DNA of 25,859 nucleotides. It comes from Bacteroidales bacterium (GTDB lineage: Bacteria; Bacteroidota; Bacteroidia; Bacteroidales; JAADGE01). Shown here piece by piece: positions 1 to 8,002 of this stretch. The stretch lies in contig JANTGL010000004.1 of assembly GCA_024762915.1 (NCBI GenBank), forward strand, positions 1 through 25,859, in the 5' to 3' direction. The translations under genes were made by a program, and so were the position numbers. Positions within the stretch are counted from its first letter, which is position 1. Each line of letters starts with the position of its first letter. The notes under the pieces were generated by a model. It ran no database searches. It worked only from the letters and a program-made list of their open reading frames with translations, and was not told the origin of the DNA.

Positions 1-52
1 CGAAACTCATATTCCAAATCTGCCAAAAACTTAATTTTGGTTTTGTTTTCAT
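1..52 (-). CDS. MFS sugar transporter, N-terminal fragment (cut by window edge)
   Basis: Only the first 17 codons are in the window. On the minus strand they read MKTKPKLSFWQIWNMSF, from the ATG at 52-50. From memory, a KPxLSFWQIWNMSFGF opening is typical of the Bacteroidota maltose/sucrose-type MFS permeases (SLC45-like) that sit next to LacI regulators in maltodextrin loci; the first helix would begin right at the cut. An inner-membrane sugar importer would complement the outer-membrane SusCD pair encoded divergently. A good promoter lies upstream at 145-175 and a LacI-type dyad at 231-246, so co-regulation with susC is likely. An in-frame ATG at 10-8 is less likely as the start because the SFWQIW block would be lost. 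The identification rests on a very short stretch. Confidence 0.6.
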   Translation of the reverse strand, partial: MKTKPKLSFWQIWNMSF

Positions 53-79
53 TGTTGAAATTTATGTATAACAACTTAA

Positions 80-97
80 ACCGAAAGAATATTCGGT
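80..97. promoter_or_regulatory. Small inverted repeat in the MFS gene leader
   Basis: ACCGAA (80-85) and TTCGGT (92-97) form a 6-bp hairpin or dyad with a 6-nt spacer (86-91). It would lie in the 5' leader of the leftward MFS transcript, between the predicted start near 141 and the ATG at 52. It could be a leader hairpin or a binding site; nothing decides which. Confidence 0.3.
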
Positions 98-144
98 CTG
101 TATAAAAAATCGGAAAGAAATAATATGTGTTTTAAACTGCTGTA

Positions 145-175
145 CAAATATATGTGACAATTACGAAAAAAACAA
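145..175 (-). promoter_or_regulatory. Promoter for the MFS transporter gene
   Basis: On the minus strand the Bacteroidota -7 box TATATTTG (152-145) fits TAnnTTTG exactly. A -33 TTG (175-173) lies 20 bp upstream, the same spacing as the well-formed promoter at 7968-7998. Transcription would start near 141 and run left, giving a leader of about 90 nt before the ATG at 52. Confidence 0.6.
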
Positions 176-230
176 ATTGTCGTTTATTTATTGAAGTTTA
201 AGTTTATAGGTATAGCTGGAAAAACTATCA

Positions 231-246
231 ATTCAAACGATTGCAT
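231..246. promoter_or_regulatory. LacI-type operator candidate upstream of the MFS gene
   Basis: The plus strand reads ATTCAAACGATTGCAT. It is centred on CG (238-239), as LacI-family operators are, and its reverse complement shares GCAATCGTTTG with the dyad at 1348-1363. It lies between the regulator stop codon and the MFS promoter, about 98 bp upstream of the predicted start. That far-upstream position suits activation or looping better than simple blocking of polymerase. Confidence 0.55.
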
Positions 247-251
247 AAAAT

Positions 252-1265
252 TTACAGATGTCTTGTAGAATTTCTGATAATCAGTTTTGTGGGAAGGATT
301 TTTGTTAAAACCTCGTGAGTTTCATTTTCAATCTTATTTATTAGTATCTCAGCTGCCGTATAACCCATTAAATGGCCGTTTTGTTCAACAGTAGACAATG
401 AAGGCGAAGTAATTTTAGAAATAGCACCATTGGTAAAACCGAATACGGATATTTCTTCCGGAATTTTTATTTTGAGTTCATTTAAAGCACTCATTGCACC
501 GGCTGCCGTCATATCATTTACGGTAAATAATCCGTCTGGTAATTTATTCTCTTTGTGAAGTTTAAATATCATTTTACGACCTTCTTCAAAACTATCGGCT
601 TTAATAATTAAGTCTTCATTAAACGGAAAATGATTCTTTTTTAAAGCATCTGCAAATCCCCACATTCGTTTGGAAGTGATTTTTAAATTTTCGGGGCCCG
701 AAAAATGAAGTAAATTCCTACATCCGGTTTTTATTAAATATTCGGTAGCTTCATAAGCCGCTTTATAATCATCAATTACGACTTTATCTGTTTTTATTCC
801 GTGACAGGTTCTGTCAAAAAATACGATGGGAGTTCCTGTTCCGAGGACATTTCTGAAATGATCAAAATTTTCGGTGTCTTTTGTTCTGGAGACAATCATT
901 CCGTCCACTCTGCCTGAGAGCAATGTTCTGCAATTTGAAATTTCTTTTTCCGGATTTTCATTTGATTGCGTAATAATAATATTATAAGCTTTTTCGCCCG
1001 CATATTCTTCAATTCCGCTGATGACTGTTGAGAAAAAATGATGTACAATTTGCGGAACAATAATGCCGATAATATGACTTTTATTGCTTTGCAGACTTAA
1101 AGCAATAGCATTTGGTTTGTATTTTAATTCTTCAGCGAGCTCTTTTACTTTTTTTTTAGTCTCAAAACTGATATCCGGATGATCTTTTAATGCTCTGGAT
1201 ACCGTAGATGCAGAAATTCCGAGAATTTTTGCAATATCTTTTATGGTAACTTGGTGACTTTTCAT
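252..1265 (-). CDS. LacI-family transcriptional regulator of the sugar-uptake locus
   Basis: This is a 337-residue protein, the normal length for the family. Residues about 5-25 (VTIKDIAKILGISASTVSRA) are the LacI helix-turn-helix, followed by the hinge helix region YKPNAIALSLQSNKS. Residues about 60-330 form a periplasmic-binding-protein-like sugar sensor domain, with the usual IIGIIVPQIVHHFFSTVISGIE opening and a DGMIVSRT strand. The gene is divergent from susC and co-directional with the MFS gene, a standard place for a local regulator. Two CG-centred dyads with a shared core, one in each flanking intergenic region, are its probable operators. The effector is unknown; an alpha-glucoside such as maltose is the natural guess from context. 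No -7 box of its own was recognised. Confidence 0.93.
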   Translation of the reverse strand: MKSHQVTIKDIAKILGISASTVSRALKDHPDISFETKKKVKELAEELKYKPNAIALSLQSNKSHIIGIIVPQIVHHFFSTVISGIEEYAGEKAYNIIITQSNENPEKEISNCRTLLSGRVDGMIVSRTKDTENFDHFRNVLGTGTPIVFFDRTCHGIKTDKVVIDDYKAAYEATEYLIKTGCRNLLHFSGPENLKITSKRMWGFADALKKNHFPFNEDLIIKADSFEEGRKMIFKLHKENKLPDGLFTVNDMTAAGAMSALNELKIKIPEEISVFGFTNGAISKITSPSLSTVEQNGHLMGYTAAEILINKIENETHEVLTKILPTKLIIRNSTRHL

Positions 1266-1347
1266 CAGACCTCTAAAATAGAAATATTTTTTGATATTAT
1301 GAATTAATTTTGTAAATTATTAACTTATAAAACATGTTATATAAATA

Positions 1348-1373
1348 TCGCAATCGTTTGCGAATTCGTTTGC
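1348..1373. promoter_or_regulatory. LacI-type operator with an extra half-site, upstream of susC
   Basis: TCGCAATCGTTTGCGA (1348-1363) is a 16-bp palindrome around a central CG with a single mismatched pair. Its right half TCGTTTGC (1354-1361) is repeated directly at 1366-1373, 12 bp further on. The core GCAATCGTTTG recurs at 234-244 on the other strand. LacI-family operators are CG-centred palindromes of this size, so this is the likely binding site of the adjacent regulator. Confidence 0.7.
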
Positions 1374-1396
1374 ATTAAGATAATGAATTAATTGTG

Positions 1397-1427
1397 TTGT
1401 GTGTTAAGTAAATGTTAATTAATTTTA
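1397..1427 (+). promoter_or_regulatory. Possible susC promoter
   Basis: TTG (1397-1399) is followed after 20 bp by TAATTTTA (1420-1427). This matches TAnnTTTG except for the last base and has the spacing seen in two better promoters of this window. Transcription would start near 1431-1434, about 75 bp downstream of the operator dyad centre. The match is imperfect in AT-rich DNA. Confidence 0.3.
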
Positions 1428-1515
1428 GAAACTGAAAGTTAATAATATGTGTTTTTGTATTATTATAAAAAATAAACTGCATTTTAAATATTAATTTTAA
1501 TTAAATTTTAACGCA

Positions 1516-4509
1516 ATGAAATTAAAAAAATTAGTTATTACAAAATTACTACCTGCAATGATTTTTGTTCTGGTCGGATTTACGACTTTTGGACAAAAAA
1601 CAATTACGGGTACGGTAACCGATACGGATGGCGGAGCCATTCCCGGAGTAAGTGTTCTCTTAAAAGGAACAACAACGGGTACAATGACCGATGCTCAAGG
1701 TAAATATTCTGTTTCAGTTCCTAATGAAGCAACAACTTTGGTTTTTTCATACATCGGTATGAAAACTCAAGAAAAACCGATTGAAGGTAATGTTGTGGAC
1801 TGTATTCTGTCTTATGATGATTCGGAATTGGCTGAAGTTGTAGTCATCGGATACGGTGAAGTCAAAAAAGAAGATGCGACGGGTTCAATTCAATCTGTAT
1901 CGTCGGATGATTTTAACGAAGGAAACATTACATCAGCTCAAGATTTATTAACGGGTAAAGTTTCGGGTGTCGTTATTACATCTTCAGGCGGACAACCCGG
2001 AGGTGCGGCTACAATACGTATCAGAGGCGGTTCTTCCTTAAATGCCAGTAATGATCCTTTATTTGTTGTTGACGGTATTCCGATTGATAACGGCGGTATC
2101 GGCGGTATGGCAAACCCTTTATCTACAATTAATCCGAATGATATTGAATCATTTACGGTTTTAAAAGATGCCTCAGCTACGGCTATATACGGTTCTCGTG
2201 CATCTAACGGTGTGATTATTATTACGACAAAAAAAGGACATGCAGGAGCAATGAAAATTGCTTATAACGGAAATGTTTCGATGGGAGTTCCGGCAAAATT
2301 GTTAAGTGTTTTGTCCGGTGATGAATACCGAACATTATTGCAACAAAAAGTTGATGAAGGTATTGTTTCGGATGTTGCATTGACTAAAACAGGTGATGCA
2401 AATACGGATTGGCAAAACGAAATTTATCAAAATGCACTGTCGCATGATCAGAATGTCAGTTTATCCGGATCTTATAAATTTCTTCCTTATCGTCTTTCAC
2501 TGGGCTATACCGATCAAAACGGTTTGTTAAAATATTCGGATATGAAACGTTCAACAATCGATTTAACATTAAGTCCGGAATTATTAAATAATACTTTAAA
2601 ACTTTATTTAAACGGAAAAGCGGCTTTTACGGATAATAATTTTTCAAATACCGGTGCCATCGGAGCAGCTGTGCAATTTGATCCGACTCAACCCGTCATG
2701 AACGGTAATACGGCATACGGAGGATATACAGCTTGGATTGAGTCCAGCGATGCAGATCAATTAAACGGTGCTCCTAATAATATTGCAACACAAAATCCTG
2801 TTGCATTATTGGAATTTACGGATAATACTTCAAAATCTCAACGGTATTTCGGAAATGCAAAAGCCGAATACATTTTGCCGTTTATGCCGGAATTAAAAGT
2901 GGTTGTAAAAGGGGCTTATGATTATTATAGTTCTGAAGGTCATAATAATACTGATCCCAGAGCTTCATGGAGTTATCGAGAACCTGAAAATAATATTCAA
3001 ATATATGATCATATGCGATATACAAGTTTGTTTGATTCTTATTTGAATTATAATAAAGATTTCGGAACAATACATAAAGTCGATTTTACGGCAGGTTACT
3101 CTTGGGAACATCATTACTACGGAAATACAAATATTAATCATATACTGGATGCTTCTGACAGTTTAGTTGCTGTGGGAACACATCATCCGAAAAGTGAGTA
3201 TTTTCTGGCATCTGTATTCGGAAGATTAAATTATACTTTATTAAATAAGTATTTATTTACGGCAACCGTTCGTTATGACGGTTCTTCAAGATTTTCTTTG
3301 AAAAACAGATACGGATTATTTCCGTCAGCAGCATTTGCATGGAAAATAAATAAGGAAAATTTCTTAAAAGATGTAAGCGTAATATCAAATCTTAAATTAA
3401 GATTGGGATGGGGTAAAACAGGACAACAAGATATCGGACCTTTATATCCTTATATTCCGACCTATGTTTTAAGCCAACCCGGTGCGTATTATCAATTCGG
3501 GAATACATTCTATCCCACATTGAGACCGGATCCGTATGATCCTTCAATTAAATGGGAAGAAACAGTGACTGAAAATATCGGTTTGGATTTCGGATTTATT
3601 GGGGAAAAAATAACAGGTTCCGTTGATGTTTATAAACGCATCACAAATGATTTATTAAATAGAATTCCTATTGCAGCAGGAACAAATTTTTCAAATTTTT
3701 TAACAACGAATGTAGGCTCACTTGAAAATTCGGGTATTGAAGCAAATTTAACGGTAAGGCCGATTTCAAAGAAAGATATGAGTTTGGAAGTTTCAGGAAA
3801 CTTTACATATAATGTAAATAAAATTACCAAACTGACATTGGTTGATGATACAACATTTGTAGGCTACAATACAGGCGGAATATCCGGAGGAGTAGGTAAT
3901 ACAGTTCAAATAAATTCTGTTAATTATCCTTCATATACGTTTTTATTATTTCAACAAGTGTATGATGCTAACGGAATGCCGATTGAAGGACTTTATACCG
4001 ATAAAACCGGAAACGGCGGGGAAGTTTCAAGTGATAATTTAAACAAATATTATTTACAAAATCCTGTACCGCAATTTTTAATGGGTTTATCTTCTCGATT
4101 TACATACAAACAATTTGATGTCGCATTTTCAGGACGTATTAATATCGGTAATTATGTGTATAACAACAATGCATCAAGTATGGCATTGTATCAAAATTTA
4201 TACAATCAATCGGGTTATACGTCTAATATCTTAAGTGATGTCAGTAAATCGAATTTCAGAACGGCTCAATATTGGTCTGATTTCTATCTGGAAAATGCGT
4301 CATATTTCCGTATGGATTTTATAACCTTGGGATATAATTTTGAGAAACTCGTATCTGAAAAATTATCGGGAAGAGTAAGTTTTACGGTTCAAAATGCGTT
4401 TGTTATTACGAAATATTCCGGTATTGATCCGGAGATCAGCGGCGGAATTGATAATAATATTTTTCCGAGACCGAGAACGTATTTACTTGGTTTAAATCTT
4501 AACTTTTAA
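1516..4509 (+). CDS. susC: SusC/RagA-family TonB-dependent outer-membrane glycan transporter
   Basis: This 997-residue protein has a signal peptide ending near FTTFGQ (residue ~27) and a CarboxypepD_reg-like domain (about 30-100, TGTVTDTDGGAIPGVSVLLKG). The TonB box/plug follows (about 105-240), with the SusC signatures FVVDGIPIDNGG and FTVLKDASATAIYGSRASNG. The remainder is a 22-strand-type beta barrel ending in LGLNLNF with the C-terminal Phe needed for outer-membrane assembly. Length and domain order are normal for SusC. It would import oligosaccharides through the outer membrane, with SusD as the lid. The next gene starts 20 bp downstream without a terminator. The substrate cannot be read from the sequence; the LacI/MFS neighbourhood suggests maltodextrins. 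Confidence 0.96.
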   Translation: MKLKKLVITKLLPAMIFVLVGFTTFGQKTITGTVTDTDGGAIPGVSVLLKGTTTGTMTDAQGKYSVSVPNEATTLVFSYIGMKTQEKPIEGNVVDCILSYDDSELAEVVVIGYGEVKKEDATGSIQSVSSDDFNEGNITSAQDLLTGKVSGVVITSSGGQPGGAATIRIRGGSSLNASNDPLFVVDGIPIDNGGIGGMANPLSTINPNDIESFTVLKDASATAIYGSRASNGVIIITTKKGHAGAMKIAYNGNVSMGVPAKLLSVLSGDEYRTLLQQKVDEGIVSDVALTKTGDANTDWQNEIYQNALSHDQNVSLSGSYKFLPYRLSLGYTDQNGLLKYSDMKRSTIDLTLSPELLNNTLKLYLNGKAAFTDNNFSNTGAIGAAVQFDPTQPVMNGNTAYGGYTAWIESSDADQLNGAPNNIATQNPVALLEFTDNTSKSQRYFGNAKAEYILPFMPELKVVVKGAYDYYSSEGHNNTDPRASWSYREPENNIQIYDHMRYTSLFDSYLNYNKDFGTIHKVDFTAGYSWEHHYYGNTNINHILDASDSLVAVGTHHPKSEYFLASVFGRLNYTLLNKYLFTATVRYDGSSRFSLKNRYGLFPSAAFAWKINKENFLKDVSVISNLKLRLGWGKTGQQDIGPLYPYIPTYVLSQPGAYYQFGNTFYPTLRPDPYDPSIKWEETVTENIGLDFGFIGEKITGSVDVYKRITNDLLNRIPIAAGTNFSNFLTTNVGSLENSGIEANLTVRPISKKDMSLEVSGNFTYNVNKITKLTLVDDTTFVGYNTGGISGGVGNTVQINSVNYPSYTFLLFQQVYDANGMPIEGLYTDKTGNGGEVSSDNLNKYYLQNPVPQFLMGLSSRFTYKQFDVAFSGRINIGNYVYNNNASSMALYQNLYNQSGYTSNILSDVSKSNFRTAQYWSDFYLENASYFRMDFITLGYNFEKLVSEKLSGRVSFTVQNAFVITKYSGIDPEISGGIDNNIFPRPRTYLLGLNLNF

Positions 4510-4529
4510 TTTAATTAAAAATAATTAAA

Positions 4530-6152
4530 ATGAAACATAATAAAATTTTATATTTATTAACAACGGTGATGGTTTTGTTTTTGACATCTTGTTTTAAAAG
4601 CTTGAATGTAGAACCCATCGACCCGGAAGTTAGTACGGCTAACAATGTTTTTGACAGTCCTGAAGCTTATACACAAGCTTTGGCTAAAATTTATGCCAGT
4701 TATGCACTCAGCGGTCAAACCGGCGGTGGGGGCGGAAATCCTGATATTTCAGGAATTGATGAAGGCTTCGGAAATTATCTCAGACAATTATGGGGCTTAC
4801 AAGAATTATCAACCGATGAAGCCATTATTGCATGGGACGATGCAACGATTAAGAATTTCCATTGGCAAACATGGGCACCGAATGATGTGTTTCTTACAGC
4901 TTTGTATTCTCGTATTTTTTATTCTATTACGATAAGTAACGAATTTATAAGAAATGCTGATGAAGCAATGAAAACAGCTGACGGAACATTCTTAGCGGAT
5001 TTGAAAAATTATAAAGCGGAAGCACGTTTTTTAAGAGCATTCTCATATTACCATGCGATAGATATGTTCGGAAATGTACCTTTTGTAACCGAAGAAGATC
5101 TTCCGGGTGCATTCTTTCCGGAACAAATCAGTCGAGCGGATTTATTTAATTATATAGAATCCGAATTAAAAGCCATTGAACCGGATTTGGGTACTCCCGG
5201 ATTTGAATACGGAAGAGCCGATCAGGGAGCCGATTGGATGCTTTTATCCGAACTTTATTTAAATGCTGAAGTTTATACCGGAACACCTCGTTATTCAGAT
5301 GCTTTGACATATGTAAATAAAGTTTTTAATGCCGGTTATTCACTTGATGATAATTATGCCGATGTTTTTTGTGCCGATAATAATACCAGTCCCGAAATGA
5401 TTTTTCCGATTTGTTTTGACGGTCAAAATACGCAACAATACGGCGGGATGACATTTGTACTTCATGCTTCCAACGGAGGCGGAATGCCTTTAAACGGAAT
5501 TGACGGCGGATGGGGCGGTATTCGTACCATTCAAAATTTTGTTACCGGTTATTTCGGAGCAACAGAATCTGATTTTTCACCAAATAATCCTGAAGATTCT
5601 ACTATCGCCGATAAAAGAGGAATGTTTTTCTTTAATACGGACGAAGGTTGGCAATGGGATATTGATAATGTAGGAACCTTTACCGAAGGCATCGGTGTTA
5701 CAAAATTTAAAAACGTTTCGCATGACGGAAGTCCTGCACCGAATGCTCATTCAACCTTTGTAAGTACGGATTTTCCGGTTTATCGCTTAGCAGAGGCTTA
5801 TTTAATTTATGCCGAATGTGTCATAAGAGGCGGCGGCGGAGATATGGGAACTGCTGTCGGATATATTAATGAATTACGACAACGTGCATACGGTGATAAT
5901 TCCGGTGATATTACTTCAGGAGAATTAACCTTAGATTTTATCCTTGCGGAAAGAGCTCGAGAATTATACTGGGAAGCACACAGAAGAACAGATTTAATTC
6001 GTTTCGGTAAATTTACCGGCGGCGATTATGTGTGGGAATGGAAAGGAAACGTTCAAGCAGGTACTGCTACTGACTCATACAGAGATTTGTATCCGATACC
6101 TTCTAATGATATTAATGCAAATCCTCATTTAACACAAAATTCGGGTTATTAA
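4530..6152 (+). CDS. susD: SusD/RagB-family surface glycan-binding lipoprotein
   Basis: This is a 540-residue lipoprotein. The signal peptide ends in the lipobox LTSC with the lipidated Cys at residue 21, followed by the N-terminal SusD segment (about 25-200, including KAEARFLRAFSYYHAIDMFGNVPF, the conserved SusD helix). A C-terminal RagB/SusD domain follows (about 270-540, with YLIYAECVIRGG and LDFILAERARELYWEAHRRTDLIRFGKF). This last block is the most characteristic SusD signature. The protein caps the SusC barrel and captures glycan at the cell surface. The gene is 20 bp after susC and 18 bp before susE, so the three form one operon. Confidence 0.96.
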   Translation: MKHNKILYLLTTVMVLFLTSCFKSLNVEPIDPEVSTANNVFDSPEAYTQALAKIYASYALSGQTGGGGGNPDISGIDEGFGNYLRQLWGLQELSTDEAIIAWDDATIKNFHWQTWAPNDVFLTALYSRIFYSITISNEFIRNADEAMKTADGTFLADLKNYKAEARFLRAFSYYHAIDMFGNVPFVTEEDLPGAFFPEQISRADLFNYIESELKAIEPDLGTPGFEYGRADQGADWMLLSELYLNAEVYTGTPRYSDALTYVNKVFNAGYSLDDNYADVFCADNNTSPEMIFPICFDGQNTQQYGGMTFVLHASNGGGMPLNGIDGGWGGIRTIQNFVTGYFGATESDFSPNNPEDSTIADKRGMFFFNTDEGWQWDIDNVGTFTEGIGVTKFKNVSHDGSPAPNAHSTFVSTDFPVYRLAEAYLIYAECVIRGGGGDMGTAVGYINELRQRAYGDNSGDITSGELTLDFILAERARELYWEAHRRTDLIRFGKFTGGDYVWEWKGNVQAGTATDSYRDLYPIPSNDINANPHLTQNSGY

Positions 6153-6170
6153 TCTTTAAACTTTAAAAAA

Positions 6171-7241
6171 ATGAATAAAAAAATAATTATTTCGATACTG
6201 GTTTCATTTTTTGTCATGATTTTTTATTCGTGCGAAAAACAAGCCGGACCTGTACTTGAAATTGTAAAAACTGCTTCTGTTACAGAACCTACATCCGGTG
6301 GTACTTATGTGCTTTCAAATGCTGATGCAGACAATGTATTTGCAAATTTCAAATGGACAGCTGCTGAATATAATGTTGCTATATCTGTTTCATACAGCTT
6401 AGAGGTTGATTTAAAATCTGATAATTTTGCAAATCCGGTTGTTCTGGGAACAACGGATGCCGATTCGTTAGAAATAACGGTTTTTGATTTTAATAAAATT
6501 TTGACAAATACTTTGGGTCTTGAAGAAAATGTTGCAGCTGATATTTCAATCAGAGTAGGTTCCTACGGAGCTGATTCCGAAAAAGCATATTCTGAGGCAA
6601 TTGATATGAACGTAACACCGTATGCTCCGCCTAATGCTCCTGATTCACTTTTTGTTATATCGGGAGGGGTTGTAATTGCAAAAATTCTTCCGGTGGATGA
6701 AGACGGAAATTATGAAGGATATGCTTGGTTACCGACTGCTGATTTAACGTTTATTATTGCGGAAGACCGTGACGGAACAGTTTATTACGGAGATAATGAA
6801 CCTGATGACGTACTTGATTTAAGCGGAAGTGATATTGTTGTGCCTGCTGAAGGACATTATAAAATAAATATAAATACGTTTGATATGTCTTATACGGCAA
6901 TTGCACAAGCTTGGGGTATTATAGGTAGTGCCGTTGATCCGTATGATTGGTCTGTTGATGTTGATATGGCTTATCTTGTTTCTGAAGGAGTTTGGCAAAT
7001 CAGTACGGATACGCTTGCAAATCCTATCATTACAGGCGAATTTAAATTCCGTCCCAATGATTCTTGGGATCCGTTAAATTACGGAGACGGTGATGACGGA
7101 AGTCATCCTGAATACGGTGCTCCAAACGGAATTCCAAACGAATATGGTGCAAATATTGCGATTAGTGCAGGTAATTATAAAATCACTTTGGATTTAAGAG
7201 AATATCCTTATTCATATACGGTTATGCCTATAGCAAAATAG
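6171..7241 (+). CDS. susE: SusE-like outer-membrane starch-binding lipoprotein
   Basis: This is a 356-residue lipoprotein with lipobox FYSC (Cys at residue 21). The N-terminal part (about 25-150) is a SusE-type Ig-like domain with ITEPTSGGTYVL-like and FKWTAAEYN elements. A second beta domain follows (about 150-250), and a C-terminal module of about 100 residues (AWGIIGSAVDPYDWSVDVDM, then GEFKFRPNDSWDPLNYG) resembles the starch-binding C-terminal domains of SusE/SusF. That module is the best sequence-level hint that the substrate is an alpha-glucan. It is the last gene of the susCDE operon and is followed by a strong terminator. No glycoside hydrolase follows on this strand; any would lie left of the window or elsewhere. 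Confidence 0.82.
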   Translation: MNKKIIISILVSFFVMIFYSCEKQAGPVLEIVKTASVTEPTSGGTYVLSNADADNVFANFKWTAAEYNVAISVSYSLEVDLKSDNFANPVVLGTTDADSLEITVFDFNKILTNTLGLEENVAADISIRVGSYGADSEKAYSEAIDMNVTPYAPPNAPDSLFVISGGVVIAKILPVDEDGNYEGYAWLPTADLTFIIAEDRDGTVYYGDNEPDDVLDLSGSDIVVPAEGHYKININTFDMSYTAIAQAWGIIGSAVDPYDWSVDVDMAYLVSEGVWQISTDTLANPIITGEFKFRPNDSWDPLNYGDGDDGSHPEYGAPNGIPNEYGANIAISAGNYKITLDLREYPYSYTVMPIAK

Positions 7242-7263
7242 TTTTTAATTAAACAATTTTATT

Positions 7264-7292
7264 AAGCCGACTCTTCAGAGTCGGCTTTTTAT
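7264..7292 (+). terminator. Intrinsic terminator of the susCDE operon
   Basis: A perfect 10-bp stem AAGCCGACTC (7264-7273) / GAGTCGGCTT (7278-7287) with loop TTCA is followed by a T tract. It lies 22 bp after the susE stop codon. Confidence 0.92.
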
Positions 7293-7336
7293 TTTACGGC
7301 TTTTAAATTTATTTTTTATTATTAAATAATCTGTGT

Positions 7337-7344
7337 TAATTTTG
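7337..7344 (+). promoter_or_regulatory. -7 box for the zapB-like/zapA genes
   Basis: TAATTTTG matches TAnnTTTG exactly and lies 19 bp before the ATG at 7364, so the leader would be only about 12-16 nt. No TTG is present at the expected -33 position. Confidence 0.4.
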
Positions 7345-7363
7345 TAGATTGCAAATTTGTAAC

Positions 7364-7654
7364 ATGGGAAATACTGAAAATGAAATATCAAGATTAAAAG
7401 AATTAATTGAAAAACTTATTTCATCTCATGAAAATAAAACAAATGTATTGAATGAACTGAAACAAAAAAACAATCAACTTGAAACAGAAAATAAAACTTA
7501 TAAACTGAAACTAAAAGAAACGGAAGAAAAAACAGAAATTTTAAAAACAGCTAAAACAATCAGTTTATCTGAAGAAGATAAAACAGCAGTTAAAGAAAAA
7601 ATAAATAAAATTGTAAGAGAAATCGATAAAAGTATCGGCTTATTAAATGAATAA
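7364..7654 (+). CDS. Small coiled-coil protein, ZapB-like
   Basis: The predicted protein has 96 residues, starting at the ATG at 7364 (MGNTENE). The frame stays open upstream to a TTG at 7349, but that would overlap the predicted transcription start, so the ATG is preferred. Residues about 1-65 are a continuous charged heptad coiled coil (ISRLKELIEKLISSH, LKQKNNQLETENKTYKLKL). The tail is a short helical segment ending KIVREIDKSIGLLNE. It lies 10 bp upstream of zapA in the same orientation. Size, composition and position suggest a FtsZ-ring-associated partner of ZapA analogous to ZapB, but coiled coils are poor evidence of homology, so the role is inferred from context. Confidence 0.7.
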   Translation: MGNTENEISRLKELIEKLISSHENKTNVLNELKQKNNQLETENKTYKLKLKETEEKTEILKTAKTISLSEEDKTAVKEKINKIVREIDKSIGLLNE

Positions 7655-7664
7655 TATTTGAAGC

Positions 7665-7958
7665 ATGGATGATAAATTATCTATAAAAATTAATATCGGG
7701 AATAAATATTATCCTATGCGAATAAACAGGGGTGAAGAGGAAATAATCAGAAGATCGGCAAAGATAATTAACGATAAATTAACACAATATCAAAATAAAT
7801 ATGCCGAAAGAGACCCTTTTGATTTATTGGCAATGACATCCTTGCAATATGTAAAGCAATTTTTAGAATGTAATTCTAAAAATGATGTTTCTTCATTAAA
7901 TGAAGAATTAAAACAAATTAATGAAGAACTGGAACACTTTATCGAACAAAATAAATAA
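7665..7958 (+). CDS. zapA: Cell division protein ZapA
   Basis: This 97-residue protein is close to the usual ZapA length. The N-terminal globular part has the family pattern: LSIKINIGNKYYPMRINRGEEEIIRRSAKIINDKL, then YAERDPFDLLAMTSLQYVKQFLE (compare the DxxxLxxMAALNL-type helix of ZapA). The C-terminal ~25 residues (LNEELKQINEELEHFIEQN) form the dimer/tetramer coiled coil. ZapA bundles FtsZ filaments at the division site. It follows the coiled-coil gene by 10 bp and is followed by a promoter for a structured RNA and then rny. A zapA gene next to a 6S RNA gene is well known in proteobacteria. Confidence 0.9.
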   Translation: MDDKLSIKINIGNKYYPMRINRGEEEIIRRSAKIINDKLTQYQNKYAERDPFDLLAMTSLQYVKQFLECNSKNDVSSLNEELKQINEELEHFIEQNK

Positions 7959-7967
7959 GTTATTTTC

Positions 7968-7998
7968 TTGCATTTTAATAATAAATGTTGTATCTTTG
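7968..7998 (+). promoter_or_regulatory. Strong promoter in the zapA-rny intergenic region
   Basis: TTG (7968-7970), 20 bp, then TATCTTTG (7991-7998), an exact TAnnTTTG box. Transcription would start near 8003. It begins just after the zapA stop codon and far from the rny start (8247), so it appears dedicated to the RNA at 8003-8195. Confidence 0.75.
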
Positions 7999-8002
7999 AT
8001 AT

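Noticed and set aside
1305..1312. Plus-strand TAATTTTG as the susC promoter
   Set aside because: There is no TTG 19-20 bp upstream, and it lies upstream of the operator and more than 200 bp before susC. The site at 1397-1427 is better placed.
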